NCBI RefSeq assembly: GCF_030272615.1
Contig: NC_081411.1
Coordinates: 158,264,471 to 158,328,470 of the forward strand
Source: Cryptomeria japonica
Lineage: Eukaryota; Streptophyta; Pinopsida; Cupressales; Cupressaceae
DNA length: 64,000 bases
Direction: 5' to 3'
Numbering within the stretch: the stretch's first letter is position 1; each line of letters opens with the position of its first letter. Positions 34,653-43,827 of the stretch are shown one piece after another. Both the position numbers and the translations under genes were made by a program. Below the pieces are notes generated by a model. That model ran no database searches and was not told where the DNA came from. It worked only from the letters and a program-made list of their open reading frames with translations.

Positions 34653-35771
34653 TGATGCAAGACAGGGACTCTTTCCTTCAAACTTAGAAAACTCAAAACA
34701 CAAAATACCCTTGCAGAGACTATCTGCTACAAAATAAATAGTTAGATTGCATAAAAGCATAAACTTATATGCTCATCAAATTAGTAATACATAGTTTTAA
34801 CTATAGTTGTTAGTGGCCTCTCATCTCTGTATGTTCTCTTCCTCGATCGACCCTAATTGTTCCCTAATTGGAATGGTACCTCTCCTTGATGCTAATTCTA
34901 CCCTCTAGTTCCTCTTTTGTCCTCATGCCAAGTTTCAATTTGTTATAACAATTGAGTCAGGGAGAAACTATCAATTTTGTGTTACAACCCTAGTTATCCT
35001 AGCTAACTAGGCAACCCCGTGAAAACTCTCCAAAATCTTTCTCCTTTTTAACAGTTTAGAATTTCAATCATTAGCAATAAGAAGATAGCACACTACTATT
35101 TATTTATAGGTGTTCACCCTAACAACTTGAATCTAGACAACAATACACAAATATTAAAAATAGGGCAAATTACAGAAACAAAGTGAATTACAAAAAATAA
35201 GCTTCCAATTATTGGTGCCAATGATTTCAGATTTTAAAAAAAAAAATTAGTTACAAAATTACATTGCTCAAAATAACAATATCGAGCTATTAAATCAACG
35301 TTGGACACCGATATCGAAATAATAATTCTAAACATGACTTCTTGATCACCCATCAAAATGACTCATAAAGGTGGCACAACAATTTTAAGTAATCTTGATA
35401 CAACAAAACTACCCCAATGTCACTTATTTCGCTATAGCTATAATGAACAAGATATTTGAAGGTATATCGAAATAGCCATGCAAAGTCGGCTAAATAGATT
35501 TTTGCAATCCCAATAGTATAAAATATCTCGATGACAACAATGATACCTTATCGGTTAAACTATCCTGATGACAACAAAATGACAACTTTTTGAGCAACTT
35601 TACAAATTTGCAAATCATGACTCCAAATTAGACATACAAACCTAAAAACATGAAATAACATTACAAATGGTCTCAACAGACCTTATTGAATCAAAATGGA
35701 CCTAACCCTAACTCCTAAGACTCAAAACACCTAATTGACATATTGACTAGACTCCAGGTGCTCTTGCACCA
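34653..35771 (-). repeat. 5' LTR of the chromovirus-type element (1119 bp)
   Basis: The right copy starts TGATGCAAGACAGG and ends GCTCTTGCACCA on the plus strand. It lacks the roughly 140-bp stretch found in the other LTR. Visible mismatches throughout indicate an old insertion. Confidence 0.9.
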
Positions 35772-36264
35772 TGGATCCCTAAACCACCTAAGGCCTTTGA
35801 TTTATAGATTTTATCCCAAGCTATAAGAGATATTTTATGCCTCTGTGTTGAGTTTAGCCAAAAGAAATTTCTCATTTTTTGAATAATAAATGTATTCATT
35901 ATTGTTATTAATGTTAGGTTTGAGAGTAGATAGATGGGGAGTGTTGATATAACCGCCTATACCATAACTAATCTTCCTATCTGTGAAAGCCATTTACCAT
36001 TCCAAGAGTTTATACTGTGCTCCATTTTTTATTTCAAGGGATCCCACAGTTTTGAATTTTTCAAGCCTCTATCTATTGGTTGATAACCTGACCTGATGCC
36101 TTACAATAGGAGATTAAGAAATTTTTGAAATTCAGCTGCTTCTCTTGCTTTGGCTTCCCCCAACAAAAGATTGTCATCAGCAAACTACTGATGAATTGCT
36201 GTAAATTTTCTTGTTATCTTGATGCCTTCTATTAATTATTTCCTTATTATGATAAGACTTTTTG

Positions 36265-36430
36265 CATGAAAATTAGAATGATAATTTATTAAGTTGAGAG
36301 GCTTCTTACAATGGCAGCAAAAAATATAAGTTAACATTTTCATTTTTGAGTAAATTTGAAGTGTATAAGAATGATTGAAAAACTGAGTTGGTAGTTATGT
36401 TTTCACCAGAAGATGAAGTATATATGAATG
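36265..36430 (+). repeat. Dispersed module, copy 3 (internal part)
   Basis: It matches 5925-6080 (agttgagaggctt, aagttaacattttcatttttgagtaaattt, gtagttatgtttt). It lacks the TATA and exon part and lies beside the LINE right end. Confidence 0.55.
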
Positions 36431-37868
36431 TCGATTATCTACAGACCTCTATCATCTGCTTCTCATTAGTTCTATTGAATGCACTATATCCTACCTATAA
36501 ATAAATATAAGTAAGTAGACTTGATGTTAAGAAAATGTATGTCACTAAAGCAAGAGTACTCTCAGAATAGGTAGTGCTTTCTCTCCTATTGGTGTTGAAA
36601 TTAATGTATTTGAGCAAAAAGATAAAAGATATTTATTTATCACATTTTGTGATAAAAGCTTCCCAATATGGACAAGGCCTCTAAGAGGCAACAATTTATT
36701 TGATAAGAATACTGTTCATGTATTTGTTAATACCAAGCATGCTACTACAGGCATAGCTGAAGGTTTGCGAGTATAAGATAATCTCCTTTTCCAGCTTTTA
36801 CAATTTCCTCATTTTGCAAACCAAATATATTTATGGTATAGTTGTTGATAGAATTCATTACGATGTGGATGGGCCTACTCATTATCACTTTATTTGTTAG
36901 GAATTATAGCTTGATCAACCTAGGCACGACAACTCTCACCTAAATGTCATCACCATATTTGTAGCCTACATGAAAGGATGTAGATTTATTATTTTTTATC
37001 TATGTATTAATATCCTTTAAGTACCTACTGGAAGTACTCTCCTAGACTCTAGCCTCATCGAGGAAGGCATTTCTTCTTCTTTATTTTGATGTTAATTATT
37101 AAGTGCAAGATAGAGAGAAGTAGTGATTCCTAGGTTAGGGTGACTCAGGTGTTGAATTAGAAGTGATAAGGAGAGACAATTTTGAGAAGCTCTAAAGAGT
37201 TCAAAATATTTCATATTGGTAGCTTCAAAATGCATGAACAAATTGGGCAATAAAATGAAGGAGATTCACTAAATTTGACATCTATAGATGAAATTTCTTC
37301 TCCCACGGGTAGTCTGAAATAGCAAGTGTCACACAAAACATTGGTAACACTAGTAAAAATATGTTACTAATGTCACATATTATTGCAAGACCTAGTAAAA
37401 CCGACTGAGGCGTCTGCCAATGAATAGGGATGGTGGTAGTGGCTAACTTAGAGAGTTGATGGGAACATATTAAATTTAGACTAACACAACATATTTATCT
37501 CTCCTTTATATAATCCTTTATTGTTTAATTAACCTATTTGAGTGAGTGTGATAGTGTTTATCCCTTTTTTTATTATTATATGCCATTATACACTTGTGTC
37601 TCAGTGTAAAATACTTATATTGGTATTTCTAGATTCATTCATCATTCTATGATAAAGTATTGGCTCAAATATTATAAAAAAATTATAGAGATATTTTCAT
37701 GCCTATTACTATATTCTTTGGTATGAAACTATTGTGCAAATAAGGGAAAGGGTTGTTAGGGTGCTACAAGAGAAATTTATGATTTACGAAGAATATCAAT
37801 TTAATGAGTATGCTTCTCCAAATAGGATAGACACACACCTTAGCTAATATTTCATAAAGTAAAATATT
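36431..37868. other. Intergenic with one unrecognised open stretch
   Basis: The plus-strand frame at about 36570-36774 stays open for about 68 codons and has fairly protein-like composition (includes FEQKDKRYLFITFCDK and VFVNTKHATTGIAEGL). It has no start codon or family that I recognise. A further remnant, RIHYDVDGPTHYHFIC, lies at about 36850-36897. The rest is anonymous AT-rich DNA up to the LTR element. Confidence 0.35.
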
Positions 37869-38020
37869 TGTTGGCATTTTGTTGTCATTGATGTCAACCG
37901 AAAATGGTGTTATTGATGTCAACTGATATAGCATGTTACCGATATAGCCTATCATCGATAAGTATGGGATGTCAACCGGTCATTGGAGTCACTAGTATAC
38001 AAGTTAGTGTTGGAGACATA

Positions 38021-38174
38021 AGTTGGTGTTAACCAGTGAGTAGATATTAGAGACCGATATGGTATGACAATAGGTGAGTAATGTGTTGGCAATGTGTAGT
38101 TGGTGTTAACCAGTGAGTAGATATTAGAGACCGATATGGTATGACAATAGGTGAGTAATGTGTTGGCAATGTGT
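38021..38174. repeat. Perfect 77-bp tandem duplication in the 5' LTR
   Basis: Copies 38021-38097 and 38098-38174 appear identical. The 3' LTR has a single copy (around 43955-44033). The duplication therefore happened after insertion and recently compared with the divergence of the LTRs. Confidence 0.9.
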
Positions 38175-40184
38175 TGTTGCCAACTGGTGAGCATGTAAAA
38201 GAAAGGTTGAACTAATGAAGAAATATAGACAACCGGTATGCAATATAGTTGATGACAACTAGCAGGACTCCCACCAGATGATAAAGTTATCACAAGATGA
38301 AGAGAAGGCTGATAGAGAGTTTTCTCAATCAGATCATATGTCTAGTTGAAGATGTGTTTGCTCAAATAGGGAAGTCATGTTAGTGCAATGTTAGAAGAAG
38401 ACTGACCAATGTAATGACAACTGGTTCCCAACAATTATTTGTCAGCAGGTGACAAGGATCCACTCTCACCAGATGATTGGTAGGTTGAGTGCAACTGTTC
38501 ATCTACTCCCACCGGTAAGTGATAATACTCTGGTATAAGACAGAGAAGTTAAAGCTAGGTGATTGAAGGCTCATACTGGATGACCAAACTAGAACATGAG
38601 GAAGCCTCTAGCATGTGAAACCAGATGTGTGCACTGGATCAGCAAGAGAAGGCATGATGTGGTACTGGAACAAAAAAGGAAGGATGAGTTTACCACTTTG
38701 ACAAACCGATTGAGAAGATGTCTAGGCTAATGCAGAAGAAAGGAAAGGTTTGGCATAGCAGACATGGAGTTACACCATGATGCAGATGGAGATTGTTGTT
38801 GCCATAGATGGAGACAATTGAAGATTCATGGCATGGTGTCATCAAGGATGTTATAAGTATGCAGACAGAAGTGTAATCAACTGGTAAGTATGTCAACCAG
38901 CAAGCGAGCAAAAAGAGGCAAAGAGAAAAGTTCTCATCAGATGAAGATATGCATGGTGACCCACCCTGAATACCTACTGTGATTGGCAAGTTTGGTGACC
39001 AGGCTGATATATTCCAACGGGTAGAATAGAGAAGAGATGGCAAGAAGGTTGACCTGTTAATGTATAACCGGTAGGGAAGTTGAATCGGTAGATGAGCCCC
39101 AGTAGTGTGTTGATCATTGACTAAGCCTGAACCAACACAATGAGCTAAGGTGGATGCTGACAAAGAAGACACGTAGCTTCTAGGTATTAAAGTAGAAAAC
39201 CTAACATACAGAAGTTGGTGAATGAGGTAGTTTGTGACTGGGTCGACAGTTAATGTAGTCAGTGAAAATCATGAGTGAATTGTACAAGATTGCGGCTCTA
39301 GGGAGATCAAAGGACAACGATCTAAGTTGTTGACTTCTTGATCAAAGGAAGATATCTGATCATCTTATTGATGTGGAGAAGGAAGTTGTTGGTTTATTTA
39401 TTGTGATTGACTAAAGTAGGGCCATGTTTGCAAAATATAGAAAATGTGCATTGGAAGTAGCGAGATTGGTGGTGTTAAGTGATCTGCTATAGGTGGTCAA
39501 TCCCAAGAACAAGATCAGATATGATTTGATACAGATGGTGTTGGTAGAGGAAACCCTAATCGCGCCAAGGTTTGATTTTCAGTTTTGGTGGGAAAACTAA
39601 TGGATATATAGTCAAGTAGAAGAATGAAGTTGATTGATGCTGCTAGATGTTGCAAGCTGGATAGAGAAGAAGAAGAGCGTGTTTAGGTCCAAGTGTAATC
39701 TATAGAATATAATAGTGATTGAGTGTTGAAAAGGCATAACTAGTAACAAGGTTTAATAGAGGTTTAACCAATAAGGTCAAAGTAACTAGTAAGCTGCTAA
39801 AGATTATAGCAGTCAAGTGAACCGGTAGTGTTCCAACCAGTAAGAAGGGAACAAAGAGGGAAGAAATATAGTATGAGTGTCAAAGGAGATCAGACAAGAT
39901 AGAAGTAGAGAAGAAGGGGAATCTGACAAAGAGTACTGTGAACTGGTAAACAGGTGCATGGTCTGATAGCCCATCCAATTGGTACAGTCTCAATCAATAA
40001 GGCAACAACAGTGAGAAGAGGATGAGACATAGAGTATGAGCAGAGAATTGGTAAAGAACAGAGCAGGGTTGAATAGGAAGAGAAGAGGTGAACCAGAAGA
40101 GAGATAATTGCAGAGGTTACATAACTCATTTGTAACCAGGTTATTACTATTCTTTTGTTAGCATTCAATGTAATCATTGAGTTG

Positions 40185-40335
40185 GTGCTTAGTGCATGGG
40201 TTGGTGCTCCTTGGTTCGGTGCCCTAAAGTAGTGGCTGGTGCTCCTTGGGTTGGTCCGCTAAATTAGGGGTCAGTTCTCCTTGGGTTGGTGCCATAAAAT
40301 CAGGGGTTGGTGCTCCTTGGGTTGGTGCCCTAAAC
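40185..40335. repeat. About 40-bp minisatellite near the LTR end
   Basis: About four imperfect units of ggttggtgctccttgggttg followed by gtgccctaaa lie in the 5' LTR. The matching stretch in the 3' LTR (46040-46145) has about three units, so the array length changed after insertion. Confidence 0.8.
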
Positions 40336-40610
40336 TTTTTATTCAGTTTTATCTATGAGGTTGGATTGGAGTAGTTGACTCCAGCAACATTTCTCATCGA
40401 GATTTTTCCCATATTGGGTTTTCCTCGTATATCTGGTGTTATGTGATATGCCTTATTTGTGTGCTAGCATTTTGGTCTTCCCCTATCTCATTGGTACATT
40501 CACTTAGTATCTGCATAGCTAACCGGTACACACATTTGGCATTAAAAGGTTAAAATATTGAAAACCACTAATTCACCCCCCCTCTTAGTGGCATCTTGTG
40601 TTCTACAATT

Positions 40611-40623
40611 AGTATCAGAGCCC
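40611..40623 (+). other. Primer binding site (initiator Met tRNA)
   Basis: TAGTATCAGAGCC lies two bases after the LTR end TTCTACA. It differs from the usual TGGTATCAGAGCC at one G to A position. It would prime minus-strand DNA synthesis. Confidence 0.85.
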
Positions 40624-40681
40624 TAGGTTCTCAGTTCGATAAGCTTTCTCCTACTTGGGTAGATTCTAGTCTGAGAACACA

Positions 40682-42700
40682 ATGGTTAATTTTGAGTCAG
40701 TCCCTACTCTCGTGTTTCATGGGTCAAACTATTTTATTTGAAGTTATAGAATAGAAGTCTACCTATCCTCTTTAGGCTATGATGTTTTCGATGGGCTTTC
40801 CAATGATGTTTCTTCAAAGGTGGATAGATATAAATCATCAAAGAGCTTGTGGAATAGATTGAAGAAACTTTATGATGAAGAACCGTTGAATCAGATTATG
40901 GAAGCTAGAAGATCAATGAAATAAACACATGTGCAAATAATAAAGGTAGATCAGTCAACTGCTGCAACAATGATGAAGAGGAAACTCATCTCTTCATGAC
41001 TCAAGAGATAGAAAATGAGAGGCACACACCAAAAGAGGATAACACAAATCAATCCTACTAGCAAGATGTGTTTGGCAATGATGGTGAAGACAAAGAAGAA
41101 GATGAAGCTGAAGTTGATCTTGAAGGAGAACTTGTAAGTGCACTCAAAGAGCTTAGTAGAGTAAGAAAATAATATAAGATGTTCAATAATGTTCCTATTG
41201 TGGAACAAGAGCGGTTGTTGAAAAGTCTTCAAGATTCAGAGTCAACCATTGCCAATCTGAAAGCACAAATGGATGATGCTAAAAGGAGGAATGTAGAATC
41301 AAAATTAGATTTGGACACCAAGAAATGCAGGTGTAAAGATTTAGCATCAGAGCTAGAGGCCAAGGACAAAGAATGTCAGAAGTAAAAAGGTGAAATGGAG
41401 AATCTTATAAAAGACCTTGAGAAGTGCCAGGATGTGATCAAGGCGAGGATCTGGTATGGTAGAAGCTCTAAAGCTCTAGATAAAATGTTGAGCAAACAAA
41501 AATACTCCAAGGATACCAGAGGAATTGGATGTGATGTCGGTATGTGCTCCACAAGCAAGGACATCCAATAAAGACATTCAATTTGTCTCCTCAAGTGGAA
41601 ATAACAAAGGACAAACCTCCACTGTCAGAAATGCACCAAGGGAGAAGGTTGACCTAACTATAACTGGTGAAGACAAGAGGATGAAGACTGGTGCTACAAG
41701 GAAGAATAATGTTGATCCTAAAGGGAAAGGAAAGTTGATAGAAGATGGCTTCATCAAAAACAAGAACATGAGAAAACAACCTAGAAGACCTTTAGTGATT
41801 GGATAACTCAAGAACAATCCTCAGAGAAAGTGTGGGAAAACAAAGAAATGATTATGCCCACAAGAAAAAAGAAAGTGTGGGAAAAGAAGGGATCAGATGA
41901 AAGGAATTTAGTGATTGGATAACTCAAGAACAATCCTCAGAGAAGTAGAAATGGAGAAGCCAAACTGACAAGATCACCTCATGTTTGGCAAAACAAAATT
42001 TGTAAGTTATATGCCCTCTTTCTCCAGTTACTATTTTTCATGTAATGGATATGGCCATAGAGAAAATGAATGTAAAAAGAGGTCTAGGAATAGACAAAGT
42101 GCTCTTCCTAAAAATATCAATTCAGTTTGTACAAGATGTAATGCATATGGGCATAAGACCTCAAAGTGTAGGAGCCTGTATATTCTCTCTCCTGGTTATG
42201 CTAGCAATAACTATTTAGCTATTCCAAGAAATGGAAATCCTGTATATTATCAAGGAAATGGATCTGGTCATAGAGGCCATGAATGCAGGAGGAAGAAATT
42301 TTAGTCATATGGCAACCAGTGTAACAGTCATGCTCAACAAGGAAGAGGGTTTAGAACATATGAGCATCAAAGGCCTACATGGAACCAAAGGAGAAATGTT
42401 CTTGCAAGATCAAGAAGTCTATTGAAACCAGTAGTTGGTCACAATGACATTTTTTGGAGAAGAAGATAAAATCGGTTTGATAGAAGGTCCTCCAATCATT
42501 TGTCTAGCATGAACATAGTCTACTACTACAACAATGCTTTTAGAGCAATGACCGATCAGCAAAAGAAAGTCAACACTGCTCCCAAGACTGCAAATGAGAA
42601 ATGGAGGGAGCCCAAGCAGGTATGGAGAAAGAAGCAAGAGGACATAGCCATGGGTAGGCATTGTGCATTCAATGCACACGTGATATCTCCTAAAGCTTAA
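40682..42700 (+). pseudogene. Copia-type gag with zinc knuckles
   Basis: An ATG at 40682 starts a frame containing VYLSSLGYDVFDGL and KSLWNRLKKLYDEEPL, in the style of the copia-type gag (UBN2) domain. A charged coiled-coil-like section follows (41179-41385: EQERLLKSLQDSESTIANLK and onward). A cluster of CCHC-type knuckles lies at 42035-42300. The middle one, CTRCNAYGHKTSKC, is perfect (C-x2-C-x4-H-x4-C); those before and after have lost cysteines. A fourth decayed one may lie near 42310. Reading stops at 42698. Stops (for example at 40920, 41384 and 41569) and frameshifts inactivate it. Gag would package the element RNA. Confidence 0.85.
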
Positions 42701-43827
42701 AGGAGATGTAGGTTTTTAGGGGGAGCTACATATTAATCACATCATTCACCCCCTTAGTTGAAATGGACAAATGAATGGATTGTTTGCTACCAGTATAAGG
42801 GAGAAGATGAGATGACATTGTGTGTAGTTAGTGCCTTGGTTACACATTTACATATGAGAGATGGATTACTATTTCAAGTATCAAATGGATGGCTCAAACT
42901 GAAAATTGGGATTATCTAGAGGCACTTGACTCAATAAGATAGAGATTAGAGGAAGGTGTTCCAGTAGAGATGTTGGTTCAGTATAGTAAACTAGTATGTA
43001 TAGTATTCTACCAGTATGGATGTTAGCTAGAATTGCAGATTGTGATCATTGAAGTGACTCTGGTGGTTTGGATTGAGGAAATTATGCCTTAGGAAATATT
43101 GGAGAAGTCCTTAATGATAATGTGTTGGTCCGGTACCTGATCTTATATGCATACATCATTTTGATTTAACTAGTTTGATAGTTGACCTGATGGTGATATG
43201 GTTTGGTATTGTGGTCATGTAAGATCATGTCATAAAGTGTGATGGGTATCATGGAAGTGGAAGACCATAAAAAAATCACATATACTTAGCTCAACCAGTA
43301 TAAGGTGCAAATTGGAGCTCCAATTTAACATCAAACAGACAAAGATGACCTGCAATCTATGGTTCAAGAGAAGTTCACAACTTTACATCCCTTGATTTTT
43401 GAACCATAAGTTGCCCTCAAGGGAGAAAAGTACTCAACTGGTTGTGAACAAAGAGGGAGAGTTACCTGCATAGGGGGAGAATATACTAGCGATATCAAAT
43501 TGGTATCAGTGTCCACATCAACAATTGGTATTAGCAAATTGGTGTCAGAATATCTTTATGCATATCAAAGGCGGAGAAGATGCAGTTTGACCGACAAGTA
43601 AGTGAAATTCACTAACACAATTTTCTACAATTGGAGTCAGTTGGTGTCTAAGTCCTCTATCCCAAGTGTTGTTGGTTGAGAGGATGTAGAGTGAAATGGC
43701 CAAAAGGGGAAGAAGCAACTGATAGAAAGCTCTATCAATCCCCTTTGTCATTGTTCTCAAAGGGGGAGAGAAAACCTATAGTATATCGAATACAACATGT
43801 GTTGACATAAATGCAAAAGGGGGAGAT
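42701..43827 (+). other. Non-coding tail with repeated polypurine tracts
   Basis: No protease, integrase or RT homology was seen. Purine runs of PPT type occur near 43417, 43448, 43475, 43570, 43695 and 43756, as well as the final tract at 43815-43826 beside the LTR. Series of extra tracts are known from SIRE/Maximus-type elements. Confidence 0.65.

Larger units (their letters stand above)
31179..35771 (-). mobile_element. Chromovirus-type LTR element without RT (TR-GAG-like)
   Basis: Two long repeats, 31179-32440 and 34653-35771, start TGATGCAAGA and end TGCACCA on the plus strand. Both outer flanks are TGGAT (31174-31178 and 35772-35776), a perfect 5-bp target duplication. The initiator-Met primer site TGGTATCAAAGC (complement of 34639-34650) lies two bases from the 5' LTR. 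The 2.2-kb interior encodes gag and protease on the minus strand but no reverse transcriptase, RNase H or integrase. It is therefore non-autonomous, either by internal deletion or as a stable gag-only family. It inserted into an existing LINE. Confidence 0.92.
30950..36240 (-). mobile_element. LINE (non-LTR) RT fragment, split by an LTR element
   Basis: The minus strand at 35777-36240 encodes a plant LINE reverse transcriptase. It shows FADDN (YADD-type catalytic box at 36173-36184), then segments such as NGKWLSQIGRLVM, MRNFFW and ISLIAWDKI. The remainder, QNQALGAKLVWKMTKDPKSR and MYAKYI, plus FRILNFMLKFRS, lies at 30960-31178. Between the two halves sits the LTR element 31179-35771. Removing it and one TGGAT copy makes the halves abut in a conserved region (LGGLGI followed by NQQLQNQ). 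Stops are present, no ORF1 or 3' poly(A) was seen, and homology ends near 30950. Confidence 0.85.
37869..40608 (+). repeat. 5' LTR (2740 bp)
   Basis: It matches 43828-46416 along its length. It contains many copies of ACCGGT and one-step variants (accagt, actggt, atcggt), a perfect 77-bp tandem duplication at 38021-38174, and a minisatellite at 40185-40335. Frames of 113-160 codons on its minus strand occur but show no domain. Confidence 0.92.

Noticed and set aside
38690-39172. 160-codon minus-strand frame
   Set aside because: It lies inside an LTR, shows no domain, and the matching part of the other LTR is broken up.
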